Assembly: GCF_913775985.1 (NCBI RefSeq)
Contig: NZ_CAJYMB010000150.1
Coordinates: forward strand, 1 to 64,000
Origin: an uncultured Pluralibacter sp.
GTDB lineage: Bacteria > Pseudomonadota > Gammaproteobacteria > Enterobacterales > Enterobacteriaceae
Direction: 5' to 3'
Length of the DNA stretch: 64,000 bases
The notes beneath the pieces were generated by a model that was not told the origin of the DNA, did not search any database, and saw nothing but the letters and a program-made list of their open reading frames with translations. Both the position numbers and the translations under genes were made by a program. Position 1 is the first letter of the stretch; every line of letters starts with the position of its first letter. Below are positions 1-10,893 of the stretch, in pieces.

Positions 1-93
1 TTCGATTACATTGAAGTGTTCTACAACCGGGCCCGACGCCACAGTCATCTCGGCGGCGTCAGTCCGGAGGCCTTCGAGCAGGCCTCGTCGTGA
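1..93 (+). CDS. IS3-family transposase OrfB, C-terminal end (partial)
   Basis: The window opens inside a reading frame that runs from base 1 to a TGA at 91-93. The visible 30 residues include FDYIEVFYNRARRHSHLGG and SPEAFEQAS, the hallmark C-terminus of the DDE integrase (OrfB) of IS3-family elements, after the catalytic Glu. Only the tail is in the window, so the state of the rest is unknown. The gene is followed by the presumed right end of the element near 128. Confidence 0.85.
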   Translation, partial: FDYIEVFYNRARRHSHLGGVSPEAFEQASS

Positions 94-128
94 GGACAGG
101 ATTTGTCTACTGATGTGGGGTCAGTCCA
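94..128. repeat. Probable right terminal end of the IS3-family element
   Basis: About 35 bp separate the transposase stop from the point where the neighbouring gene begins. Read inward on the minus strand this stretch starts TGGACTGACCCCACAT and then AGTAGACA, in keeping with IS3-family termini that start with TG. The glycoside hydrolase stop codon (121-123) lies inside it, so the element appears to have inserted into or beside the 3' end of that gene. The left end is outside the window and no target duplication can be checked. Confidence 0.55.
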
Positions 129-1665
129 AATCTGTAATTACCAGACAGGCACTCATGCGCCTTACGAGTAATGTTTCTCCGCTGTTCAGAGGTAGGCTCT
201 CCGGCGTTGATGTGCTCCACTCACCGCTTTCGTGGTTGAAAGAATCCATATCCCAGTGAATATGGGCTTTTTCATCCTCTGAGCTGGCACTGAGTCGGTA
301 GATACTTGCTGTACCAGCACCATCTGTGCCAGAAAGGGAAACCTGAGCATCGTAGTGCTGGTCTTTGTTGACGATCAGCAACAACACTTGTCCACTATCC
401 TTGCCCTTGGATCTGACTGCAGCAAAAGCCGAAATATTGAGATCATTACTGTCAGCCCGTGTTTCAATAAGCTGAGAGGAAGCGAACTGCTGACCAATAA
501 GCATCGCGTAGAAAAGCGGCATCGGTGAGAACCCGGAAGCTGAGTTACCTGCGACTGGAGAATAACGCGAGGAAAGCGATCGACGATAAGAGAAAGTATC
601 GTTCATTCCCTGCTCCGGCCTGATGCTACTACCCAGGGAACTTTCTACAGCGTCAAGCGTGCCGCCATGAAAATTTATTCCGACCGTACCAACTTTAAGT
701 GCCTGCATGATGTAATCGAGGCCCCAGAGACAGGAAACATAGGTATTACTGACCCCATCCGCACCGCCCAGATAGTAGGAATTGACCTCTGTGAGCCGCA
801 GCCCGGTGGTGGTGCCGGCCAGACGTTCGGTTACGCTCCTTATCTCGTTAAAGAATCCCTGATGCGTCTCGAGAAGCTTATCCACTGAGGCCTGTGTTTT
901 ACTGCCTTTGTAATAATGACGGCTAACAAAAGGTGTGTTTTTTTGTAATTCGTAATAACGTTTCAGCCAGTCGGTATTTGCCCCTGTATCAGGTGCAGCT
1001 ACGGGCAGTGATGCGACTTTTTCTATTTCGGCTACATACACACGCTGCAGCCGATACCAAGTATCGAAGTCAAATTGTCTTCCGGATTCGATATAGCGAT
1101 AGTTATTAGGTTCATTACCAATTTGGATAGCCAGCAGCCTGTCCGAAAATATCTCCTGTAAATCTTTTGCCAATACCGCCCCCATTTTTGGGCAATTAAT
1201 TTTCATATTAATGCCAAATATCAGCGTCCAGCCGATGGCATCGACGAAGCCTTTGAGTCGGTGTAAATCCTCTTTGGTAAAGTGAAAATTACTCTTTGGT
1301 GAAACTGCTACTTTAATGGTTGGTTCAGGAATTGTACCATTATACTCATCGTAAATGGCATTATCGCTGGTATTCCCTCCAATACGCAGTACACCGTTAC
1401 GTCCCAGCTTGTTAATCAGGCTAATCAGTGACTGGTTTTTTTCTGAGAAAAAATCAGGGTTTTTTATTTCAGCCAGTTCATAGCTCAAACCTGTTATACT
1501 GCTGCCTATCGTATTACCATGAGAACTACTATTCAGCCTGATAGTGACTGGTTTCACCGGACCTTTTCCTATTAGCGGCTGAGAAAAAATTTTCGTTGAT
1601 GAAAAAATAAATGGTGAAGCTAAAATCCCCTGAAGCAATGTCCGTCTTTTGATACCACTAGTCAT
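121..1665 (-). CDS. GH79-type glycoside hydrolase (beta-glucuronidase/heparanase-like), exported
   Basis: 514 residues. The N-terminus carries twin arginines (KRRTLLQG, residues 6-13) and a hydrophobic stretch ending near residue 29, a Tat-like or Sec signal. Residues 52-105 (GLSYELAEIKNPDFFS and LRIGGNTSD) match bacterial GH79 enzymes, retaining beta-glucuronidases that remove glucuronic acid from polysaccharides. Glu185 in IGNEPN is the expected acid/base and Glu293 in LTEVNSY the expected nucleophile; a C-terminal beta-domain follows. The last residues (about ACLVITDLD) are encoded at or inside the IS3-family end at 94-128, so the natural C-terminus may have been replaced, though the catalytic domain is intact. 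The truncated beta-helix gene upstream on the same strand suggests a former polysaccharide-degradation cluster. Family assignment is from memory of motifs; the substrate is inferred. Confidence 0.75.
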   Translation of the reverse strand: MTSGIKRRTLLQGILASPFIFSSTKIFSQPLIGKGPVKPVTIRLNSSSHGNTIGSSITGLSYELAEIKNPDFFSEKNQSLISLINKLGRNGVLRIGGNTSDNAIYDEYNGTIPEPTIKVAVSPKSNFHFTKEDLHRLKGFVDAIGWTLIFGINMKINCPKMGAVLAKDLQEIFSDRLLAIQIGNEPNNYRYIESGRQFDFDTWYRLQRVYVAEIEKVASLPVAAPDTGANTDWLKRYYELQKNTPFVSRHYYKGSKTQASVDKLLETHQGFFNEIRSVTERLAGTTTGLRLTEVNSYYLGGADGVSNTYVSCLWGLDYIMQALKVGTVGINFHGGTLDAVESSLGSSIRPEQGMNDTFSYRRSLSSRYSPVAGNSASGFSPMPLFYAMLIGQQFASSQLIETRADSNDLNISAFAAVRSKGKDSGQVLLLIVNKDQHYDAQVSLSGTDGAGTASIYRLSASSEDEKAHIHWDMDSFNHESGEWSTSTPESLPLNSGETLLVRRMSACLVITDLD

Positions 1666-1839
1666 TTAAACCTCCAAAATTAAAGTGTGGAATATCAAAT
1701 CATATTAGTATGGTGCTTAAGCAGCACTTAATTATATAAGCCAGTAGGGCAGAGTGTTGGTTAATACATGCAGAATTTTTTTCTCTCCAAAATCCTGTAA
1801 GAGTAGTGACCTTTCGTCAGAAAAGGGAGTACTGCATAA

Positions 1840-2115
1840 TCAACTTATGCAACTATCAGTGAACTGCAGGGTATCTGTAAGACGATAGGTGCCATTGTAG
1901 TCAGCCTGTGAGATTATATAGTGCTGAACGGCCTTTTGTGTTACGTCCAAAGTACAGGGCGCAGCGGCTGTGCAGGATTTTTCACCACCATCAGGAGTGG
2001 TGTAAAACGTTACAGCTCTGGCCTGAGAAAAAATCGTGCCCAGCAGGATGCTCATTGTAACAATTGACTGATCTAGTCTAGAAGCAACGTTGAGCGGCAG
2101 TTTTTTTTCTGTCAT
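1840..2115 (-). pseudogene. N-terminal fragment of an exported beta-helix-type protein (possibly a polysaccharide lyase)
   Basis: The ATG at 2115 has an AGAGG ribosome binding site about 8 bases upstream and opens a 91-codon frame. It encodes a signal peptide (hydrophobic core around SIVTMSILLGTIFSQARA) and then VTFYTTPDGGEKSCTAAAPCTLD, the kind of N-terminus seen before parallel beta-helix repeats in polysaccharide lyases. The frame stops at ...TDTLQFTDSCIS, far too short for such a protein, so this is a remnant. It sits upstream of the GH79 gene in the same orientation. An in-frame start 15 codons earlier is possible but lacks a visible ribosome binding site. The lyase identity is a guess. 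Confidence 0.45.
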
Positions 2116-2160
2116 TCTGTTAACCTCTTGAATAATAAGTGTGATAAGAATACTCTGCAA

Positions 2161-2725
2161 ACTTATGCTTTCACTTGCCGGAAATACAACATCTGGTTAC
2201 GTATAAACGCAAGTTCTGCAGAAACTAAGCTAAAATAGTGTGCTGCGCTAGTTTGATTTACATCGCAGACAACTAAAAGCAGTTTCAGAATGTTCAGTAC
2301 GTCCTTAACGAAACTCCCTCACCTCCTTCTGACAATTTCATGTATAAGTCTCCCTAGTCTTGCATATCAACAGGCTGTTTTTCCGAACGATGCACAATAG
2401 ATATAGCCAACTGTTTTTCAGTGCTTCTAAACGTATAGCAATGTTTTTCAAAAGGGTCATTATCATAATAATTATGCTGATAATGTTAGCCCGGCAACCT
2501 CATCACTCGCTGCAATCCCCATATGCATGCCCGCCTGACGGCGATTCACGGGCATCGGTCTGGTACAATATGTAGCATGATTTTTCCTCCATGAATAACC
2601 GACACAGGCTTAATACTGTTCTGATTACGCCCGACAATCAGGGCCTTCTCCAGTGCTCGTATCTTTTTGTGGTAGTTTCTCTGTAATGCGGGGTGAATTC
2701 ACGTCATTTCTGTATCATTAATATT
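2161..2725. other. Gene-free, AT-rich scar region
   Basis: No convincing gene. A 71-codon plus-strand frame (2360-2575) has no family features. A short minus-strand open stretch ending at 2546 (containing ALEKALIVGRNQNSIKP) may be debris of a mobile element but is not recognised. The region lies between the beta-helix remnant and the IS481-type remnant and looks like deletion or insertion scar DNA. Confidence 0.4.
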
Positions 2726-3054
2726 TTACCCAGTATCACGAAAAAATGAAACGAAAGATAATAGTTTCAAGCTCTGACCCACCAAACAACTATAACTAAA
2801 TAAAATGAGAGAAAAAAGACAAGAAAAAGCATTACTTATATTCATTTTGTTATATGGCAGATTTTCTGAGTATGGCGTTTGCTCTGCAAGTTCAAAATAG
2901 CGCTCTATCGGAATTTTACCGTTGTGGGCGCTATGAGGATGCTCACAGTTATAGTAATGCTGCCACTCTGTCAGTAGCTCCTTCAGATTATCAGATGAAA
3001 GGTCTACGGTAGCGTAAAACTCAGCTTTGTCCGTATTTTGGGAACGTTCAACTT
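2726..3054 (-). pseudogene. IS481-family transposase remnant, interrupted by an IS3-family element
   Basis: Reading leftward from 3054 the frame encodes KVERSQNTDKAEFYATVDL, then EWQHYYNCEHPHSAHNGK and ERYFELAE, typical of the region around and after the catalytic Glu of IS481-family integrase cores. Everything upstream of KVERSQ is missing because the terminal repeat of another element begins at 3055. Past about residue 55 (YSENLPYNK) the frame runs into hydrophobic sequence unlike the family, so the 3' end is also damaged. The missing N-terminal part does not reappear beyond 3720, so a deletion accompanied or followed the insertion. Confidence 0.75.
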
Positions 3055-3119
3055 TGATCTTACCCAGCAATAGTGGACACGCGACTAAGTGAGTAGACTC
3101 TCAACCGGAGGTGACTCAC

Positions 3120-3239
3120 ATGACAAAACCAGCATCAACCACCAAAAAGATCCGCAAGCAGCACACAGCTGAATTCCTTCAGGAAGCCCTTAAACTTGCT
3201 GAGCACATTGGTATTGCAGCAGCAGCTCTCATCCTCTGA
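3120..3239 (+). pseudogene. IS3-family OrfA fragment
   Basis: ATG at 3120 follows GGAGGTGACTCAC, a strong ribosome binding site. The frame encodes [19 protein letters not shown] and then [15 protein letters not shown], the start of the OrfA helix-turn-helix protein of IS3-family elements. It stops after 39 residues, where an internal deletion joins it to the middle of orfB. It cannot supply DNA-binding or frameshifted transposase function. Confidence 0.7.
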
Positions 3240-3690
3240 CCGTGAAAATGAAGGCTGGCTGTATCTGGCTGTCGTCATCGACCTGTGGTCGCGTGCCGTT
3301 ATCGGCTGGTCAATGTCATCACGGATGATAGCGCAACTGGCCTGCGATGCGCTATAGATGGGGTTGTGGCGTCGTAAGCGCCCGGAAAATGTCATCGTCC
3401 ACACAGATCGTGGCGGGCAATACTGCTCATCAGACTATCAGGTGCTCCTCAAGCGGCATAATCTGCGTAGCAGCATGAGTGCAAAGGGCTGCTGCTACGA
3501 TAATGCCTGTGCGGAAAGCTTCTTCCACTCGCTGAAAGTGAAATGTATCCACGGGGAACGCTTTATCAGCAGGGAAATAATGCGGACGACGGTGTTTAAT
3601 TATATCGAGTGCGATTACAATCGATGGCGCCGTCATAGCGCCTGTGGTGGTCTCATCCCGGAACAATTTGAAAACCAGAACCTCGCTTAG
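3238..3690 (+). pseudogene. IS3-family OrfB fragment with internal stop
   Basis: Starting after the deletion, the frame encodes [22 protein letters not shown] (first catalytic Asp region), continues to DALATAG-equivalent position where a TAG at 3355 interrupts it, then resumes with [13 protein letters not shown] (second Asp), [15 protein letters not shown] (catalytic Glu) and the tail [13 protein letters not shown]. The N-terminal third is missing. The catalytic motifs are recognisable, but the deletion and nonsense codon make it inactive. Confidence 0.8.
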
Positions 3691-3749
3691 GGCTGTGTCC
3701 ACATTACGTGGGTGGGATCAATAACAAAATTGTCAGGGTTGTAGATTGT

Positions 3750-4523
3750 TTAATTTTTTGAATACAGGTTCAGCTCGTTAATAATGCAGTCAGGTTCTTC
3801 ACGCAGAGGCATATTGTCTATGTCCAGAATCCCATCATTTTTTTGTGGATCATCAGACTGCAGGTCTGCAAACAGTGGGGTAAGATCCTGCTGTGCTTCG
3901 CCTCGCTCAGCTACCAGCTCGAACGTTTTATTTTTTGCCTCGTCGTGGGTCAGGGCACTGACCAGAACCTGGGCGATTTGCTCCCGGGATATCACACCAT
4001 CTTCCGGTGTTCCTGCATGGCGACGATCTCCCTGAAGCATAACGATTCGGTGTTCATCATCATTGTTGTAATCAAACCAGCCGGGCCTGACGATGGTATA
4101 AGGGGGACCGCTGGCCCTGACCAGAAGCTCGGCACGTCTTTTCCAGTCATGAACCTCAGTGCGTTGATTCCAGGTGCTGAGCCGTTCAGTCACGCCAATC
4201 GTGGTCATCAAGCTGATACGAACAGGCGTATCCCTGAAAATTCGTAAAATATTACGCACTCCGCCGTAATCTATCGCCCTGGCGCCAATACGCCCCTGGC
4301 CATCGGAACCGAGCGTAAAGATGATGGCATCAATATCTTTCGGCAAATCGGTGAGTATTTCAGGCAATGAAACATCGCCGTAAAAAACATCTGTTCCCCG
4401 AGGAAGCAATTTTACTTTGTATTTATTTCTGATCAGCGCCACGGGCTGATGACCCATTTCAATAGCAATATTCACGACATGAAAGCCAATACTTCCTGTC
4501 GCCCTTGCAACGAGTATTTTCAT
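3750..4523 (-). CDS. NAD(P)-binding atypical SDR / NmrA-like oxidoreductase
   Basis: 257 residues. The N-terminus has a Rossmann start, MKILVARATGSIGFHVV, resembling the GATGxxG nucleotide motif of atypical short-chain dehydrogenases (SDR5/NmrA type) but with Arg at the first Gly position. Features such as FTLGSDGQG, YGGVRNILR, MTTIGVTER and TIVRPGWFD recur in this family. Members bind NAD(P)H and act as reductases or redox sensors; the substrate is unknown. It is divergent from the LysR gene at 4672, with about 150 bp between the starts, the usual arrangement for a regulator and its target. The ATG at 4523 is the natural start. Confidence 0.75.
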   Translation of the reverse strand: MKILVARATGSIGFHVVNIAIEMGHQPVALIRNKYKVKLLPRGTDVFYGDVSLPEILTDLPKDIDAIIFTLGSDGQGRIGARAIDYGGVRNILRIFRDTPVRISLMTTIGVTERLSTWNQRTEVHDWKRRAELLVRASGPPYTIVRPGWFDYNNDDEHRIVMLQGDRRHAGTPEDGVISREQIAQVLVSALTHDEAKNKTFELVAERGEAQQDLTPLFADLQSDDPQKNDGILDIDNMPLREEPDCIINELNLYSKN

Positions 4524-4632
4524 GATAAACCTGCTGATAATTCAGACTTATTTTCGATACGATCAGAATATCAATTATCATTAATGTCAGTAATAGGGCT
4601 AAAATGATTGTGTCTATGAACACCCTTCATGA

Positions 4633-5565
<933 letters not shown>

Positions 5566-5599
5566 CGGGTCCGCCAGGCGCAGCGGACCCGTACGGATA

Positions 5600-7515
<1,916 letters not shown>

Positions 7516-7612
7516 TTATTCGATTAGGTGGGGTAATTAGCTAGGGTTTATTAGGTGGGTTCATTAATTTAGAGGAAAGGTCGGCTTTGTGCCAGAAGCG
7601 GACGTTGTCTTA

Positions 7613-7790
7613 CTGAACAAGCCGGTAATGCACTAATGGCATGGTGGGAAGGGAATGGTGCGGCACAGGTGATTGCACATGATCTTCTCTCGTCACCAGA
7701 ATGGCTGACCTGGACAGGGAGCGCCAGCTCAAATGGATAATTGCATGGTGGGGTCAGTCCAGTATGGTCAGTACGCTCGGTGGCAATAAG
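7613..7790 (+). pseudogene. Broken duplicate of an APH(6)-like kinase gene
   Basis: Two stretches match the intact kinase downstream. 7624-7680 encodes AGNALMAWWEGNGAAQVIAH, nearly identical to residues 48-67 of the intact protein (IGNALMAWWEGNGAAQVIAY). 7700-7750 in another frame encodes DRERQLKWIIAWWG, matching NRERLLMWIIAWCG near the intact C-terminus. The middle is deleted and the two pieces are out of frame. This looks like a tandem copy, or a related gene, collapsed by deletion. Confidence 0.65.
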
Positions 7791-7809
7791 AATTTTTATA
7801 GGAATCGCT

Positions 7810-8637
7810 ATGGATTCAGGTAAGTTAAGTTTTTGGTTAAATCGTTGGTTACTCATTCCGGATGGAGAGGAGTTTATAACTCGTACATCAACGCTGCTTC
7901 CGGTAAAAACAGCGACGCATGGTATTAAGGCTATGCTGAAAGTGACTGATGATGCGGATGAGAAAATCGGAAACGCACTAATGGCATGGTGGGAAGGTAA
8001 CGGCGCAGCACAGGTTATTGCGTATGAAAAAGAAGCCATTCTACTCGCTCGCGCTACAGGAATTGCATCACTGTCAACGATGTCCAAAAATGGTCAAGAC
8101 AATGAAGCCTGTCGCATTTTGTGTGCAACTGCGAACAGGCTTCACAGTAAGCCAGATAAACCCTTGCCAAAACTTACACCTCTCCATCGCTGGTTTTCTT
8201 CGCTAAAACCCGCAGCACTTGAGCATGGAGGGATTCTGGCTCGTTGCGCAGAGGTCTCTCAGCAACTGCTCTCCTCTCCGCAAGACGTCGTTGTATTACA
8301 TGGTGACTTGCATCACGATAACGTGCTTGATTTCGTATCATCTGATTGGCTGGCCATTGATCCCAAAGGGCTATTAGGCGAACGAGGATTCGACTTTGCT
8401 AATATTTTCACCAATCCGGATCTTGGTAATCCTGAGCAATATGTTGCAAGAGTACCTGGTATTTTTAAACAGCGACTTGAGATCGTTACTGAGATATCAG
8501 GAATAAATAGAGAGCGACTTCTGATGTGGATCATTGCCTGGTGCGGGCTCTCAGCGACATGGTCGCTCGAATGCAATGATTGTATTTCAGTACAGTTTGA
8601 AATTGCTGAGTTGGCTATTGCTGAACTAAGCGCATGA
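7810..8637 (+). CDS. APH(6)/hydroxyurea-type aminoglycoside phosphotransferase family kinase
   Basis: 275 residues from the ATG at 7810 (AGGA 7 bases upstream). A longer in-frame start at 7741 lies in the degraded duplicate and adds unrelated residues. The catalytic loop VVLHGDLHHDNVLDF and the metal-binding LAIDPKGLLGERGFD match the APH_6_hur family, which includes StrB streptomycin 6-phosphotransferase (278 residues, about the same length). The C-terminal region NRERLLMWIIAWCGLSATWS is also typical. Family members phosphorylate aminoglycosides with ATP in the cytosol, but chromosomal relatives often have unknown substrates, so resistance is not implied. It lies in a scarred accessory patch. 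Confidence 0.75.
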   Translation: MDSGKLSFWLNRWLLIPDGEEFITRTSTLLPVKTATHGIKAMLKVTDDADEKIGNALMAWWEGNGAAQVIAYEKEAILLARATGIASLSTMSKNGQDNEACRILCATANRLHSKPDKPLPKLTPLHRWFSSLKPAALEHGGILARCAEVSQQLLSSPQDVVVLHGDLHHDNVLDFVSSDWLAIDPKGLLGERGFDFANIFTNPDLGNPEQYVARVPGIFKQRLEIVTEISGINRERLLMWIIAWCGLSATWSLECNDCISVQFEIAELAIAELSA

Positions 8638-8811
8638 AATGCAGGCAACGCCGGGCATCTGAGTCATCATCCCACTGCTCATTTGCTGTTCAACTCCAAT
8701 CTGAATGTCCGTTCCTTGCTCAAAGCAGACTATCACGTTCCCATTTTATTTTTTGATAAAGCTGATGCTTGTATTGAGCCTTTATTAACAAAGGCCCAAT
8801 ACAGCGTCCTG

Positions 8812-9882
8812 CTACTGCAAATTCTTTTGCTTCAGGAAGTTACTCACCAAATCAGCAATCTGCACGTTATTCAGATCCGAGAACGGGAAGTGGGTATTCC
8901 CTTTAATTCCCACTTCAGGCAGATGCGTCACCGTCACATCACCGCCATGCTTGTTCACCACGTCACGCCACTCACGGGCCATCGCCAGTCTTACGCGCCA
9001 GCTGTCCTGCGCGGGCATGGCGACAGGTTTATCCGGGATGTTATCGCCGTAAATGATCAGAATCGGGATTTTGGTCAGTGCCATAAACTGTTCCATTGGC
9101 ACAGGCTTACCCTTCAGCGTGTCGAACGCGCTTGGCATAGGGGCTGGGAGTTCTTTTTTCGGGAAGACAAAGCTGCTGCCGGGCTCAAAGGCGACAATGG
9201 CTTTGACCTTGTTGTTTTTCATCGCCGTGTACCAGCCTGGTCCGCCGCCCTGAGAGTGGGTGAAGAGGATTGCCGGGCCGGATTTATCCACGACGGCGGA
9301 CATCGCATCGGAGATAACATTGATATCAAACGGCCCGGTATTCGGGGTCATCTGCCGGAAATACTGATTCAGTACTTCTTTGTCGTGAGGGAACTGAACG
9401 CCCTTAAAATACTTTGGCCACACGCCAACGCGGAACTGGTTGAACCACATCTGTTCATCCGGTTTAGGCGTAACCGTACCTTCTACCGTCGTGCGCCCGG
9501 CGCTGCCCCGGCGTGGCTGATCGACAAGATAGGTTGAGAACCCGCGACGCAGGAAGATGTTCTGGAACCCTTCGCGACCATCCGGGGTACTTTCCCAGGT
9601 TCGGGAGAACTGACCTGCGCCATGCAGCATCACAATAGGATATTTATGCGGATTTTCCGGAATCTGGTAGAACACAGAGGCATGATCGCCATGATAAGTT
9701 TGGCCAGCAGAGTCCAGCGGCTTTTTCGCGTCAAATGTTCCAGGCGCGGTAATGATGGTGCCACCAGCAGAAAAGCTTCCCTGCTCATGAATGACCAGTG
9801 GCTCGGCGTATACCGACTGGGCCATCAGGCCACCCGACATTACGCAGATGGCCAGCGTTTTTAAGATTGTCTTCAAGATCAC
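8812..9882 (-). CDS. Exported alpha/beta hydrolase (lipase/esterase-like)
   Basis: 356 residues with an N-terminal signal peptide (core LAICVMSGGLMAQSVYA, cleavage near residue 26). PIVMLHGAGQFSRTW is the oxyanion-hole region, LFTHSQGGGPGW carries the nucleophile Ser in a G/HxSxG-like elbow (HSQGG), YGDNIPD is a likely acid position and GIKGNTHFPF holds the probable catalytic His. Related periplasmic proteins are annotated as alpha/beta fold hydrolases or esterases; the substrate is unknown. It stands alone on the minus strand, flanked by about 170 bp on the left and a flavodoxin remnant on the right. Confidence 0.75.
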   Translation of the reverse strand: MILKTILKTLAICVMSGGLMAQSVYAEPLVIHEQGSFSAGGTIITAPGTFDAKKPLDSAGQTYHGDHASVFYQIPENPHKYPIVMLHGAGQFSRTWESTPDGREGFQNIFLRRGFSTYLVDQPRRGSAGRTTVEGTVTPKPDEQMWFNQFRVGVWPKYFKGVQFPHDKEVLNQYFRQMTPNTGPFDINVISDAMSAVVDKSGPAILFTHSQGGGPGWYTAMKNNKVKAIVAFEPGSSFVFPKKELPAPMPSAFDTLKGKPVPMEQFMALTKIPILIIYGDNIPDKPVAMPAQDSWRVRLAMAREWRDVVNKHGGDVTVTHLPEVGIKGNTHFPFSDLNNVQIADLVSNFLKQKNLQ

Positions 9883-9983
9883 ATCCTCTGTTATGTTTGC
9901 CGTTCAATCATATCTGAGTTGTCAGCGTTAATTATTTAGCACCTCTAATTGCCCTTATTTGACAGACTCATGAATGCGGGCGA

Positions 9984-10335
9984 TTAACTGCGTATTGTCT
10001 CTAACCAGTGGGTGACCGTTTCAGTAGTTCTTCGCTCCTGGTCGCATTTAAGGACCAGCGGTTTTCCCGACGCGCAGTGGGGGCAAGACGGGCAAGGATG
10101 TCGTCGCTATCTCCTTTACCGTAGCCAAGGGGATGAGTAATTTGCCCGCAAGGTCATGGCTGCTGAGAAATGTTTGCACGACCGGCGGCACGCTGGCCCC
10201 CCAGATTGGAAAGCCTAAATACAGGGTCTCGTAGCGTGAAATATCTGCGACGCTATTTTTTAATGCCGGTTTTACGCCCCGCTCACGCACATTTTTCACC
10301 TGTTCAACGGTCTGGAAATAAGAAGCGGAAGTCAA
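9984..10335 (-). pseudogene. Flavodoxin-family protein remnant
   Basis: The minus strand encodes EQVKNVRERGVKPAL, then YETLYLGFPIWGASVPPVVQTFLSSHDLAGK and LIPLAT, the second half of a flavodoxin_4-type domain with its FMN-contact region (LGFPIWG). The open frame drifts after LIPLATVKE, but another frame resumes with PLVLKCDQERRTTETVTHWLETI and stops at 9984-9986, so at least one frameshift is present. The N-terminal phosphate-binding loop is missing. The gene abuts the 3' end of the MobA-like gene at 10339, suggesting a deletion joined them. Confidence 0.65.
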
Positions 10336-10338
10336 ACT

Positions 10339-10893
10339 TTAAGCACGCGACGGGTCGGTTAACCTTTGCGCTACCTGTAAATCCGCCAGAGTATCGATAT
10401 CGTGGGTGATACCATAATCTGACAGCAAAATATCTTTAGCTTCTCCCCGAAGTCGTGCGCGTCTCACTATTTCTTTTGCTCCCGTATCGCCAGAAAGGGC
10501 GAGTAATTCAGCACGGTGCTCCTGCCTGAATCCAACCGGATGACCCGAATAATGCTGGTAGTGAGGCACCACTATCGAATTATCTTCAAGCTCTGCTGCG
10601 ACGCGCTGCAATGATGAGGGCTGAATTAAGGGAAGGTCGGCGGGCAGGATCAGCCATCCCGGGGCCTGAAGCGTGGCCCCGACGCCAAGCGCAATAGACT
10701 CGCCCATGCCGCACGTTCCGCCTTCAGGGCAGACCAGATGCCATCTCAGGTTCGCGGTTTCGACGGCTTCCAGCACATGTTCTAAAACCGGCTTGCCGTT
10801 GAGCAATGCGGCTAATTTATGGGTACTGCCTCCGGAGGTGAGAAAGCGCCCTCCGCGCCCGGCTGCGAGGATCAGAACGATGGAGGCAGGCAT
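10339..10893 (-). CDS. MobA/MocA-like molybdenum cofactor nucleotidyltransferase
   Basis: 184 residues from the ATG at 10893, preceded by a perfect AGGAGG; longer in-frame starts lie inside the xdhC-like gene and are rejected. MPASIVLILAAGRGGRF is the nucleotide-binding loop of the MobA/MocA NTP-transferase fold, and LILPADLPLI contains the metal-binding Asp. Such proteins transfer CMP or GMP to molybdopterin to make the dinucleotide cofactor of xanthine-oxidase-family enzymes. It overlaps the paoD-like gene by 22 bp at the end of the pao operon, so it probably finishes the cytosine-type cofactor for PaoC. E. coli pao lacks this extra gene as I recall, which makes the arrangement notable. Confidence 0.75.
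   Translation of the reverse strand: MPASIVLILAAGRGGRFLTSGGSTHKLAALLNGKPVLEHVLEAVETANLRWHLVCPEGGTCGMGESIALGVGATLQAPGWLILPADLPLIQPSSLQRVAAELEDNSIVVPHYQHYSGHPVGFRQEHRAELLALSGDTGAKEIVRRARLRGEAKDILLSDYGITHDIDTLADLQVAQRLTDPSRA

Larger units (their letters stand above)
3055..3720 (+). mobile_element. Decayed IS3-family element with both ends
   Basis: The left end at 3055 reads TGATCTTACCCAGCAATAG, then TGGACAC; the right end read inward from 3720 on the minus strand begins TGATCCCACCCACGTAATG, then TGGACAC. These are imperfect IS3-family inverted repeats. The element is about 666 bp against roughly 1.2 kb for intact members. It holds an intact orfA start, an internal deletion and a nonsense codon in orfB. 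No obvious target duplication flanks it (left flank ends CTT, right flank starts ATA), fitting a rearranged copy. Confidence 0.75.

Noticed and set aside
2360-2575. 71-codon plus-strand frame in the left scar region
   Set aside because: Low-complexity hydrophobic translation (runs of Ile and Met) in AT-rich DNA with no family match.
7745-7757. A 13-base match (TGGGGTCAGTCCA) to the IS3-family end at 115-128, suggesting an IS scar before the kinase gene
   Set aside because: The stretch also aligns with the C-terminal region of the kinase gene (IIAWCG followed by GGGCTCAGCGC), so it is explained by the broken gene copy. The match may be coincidence; it stays ambiguous.
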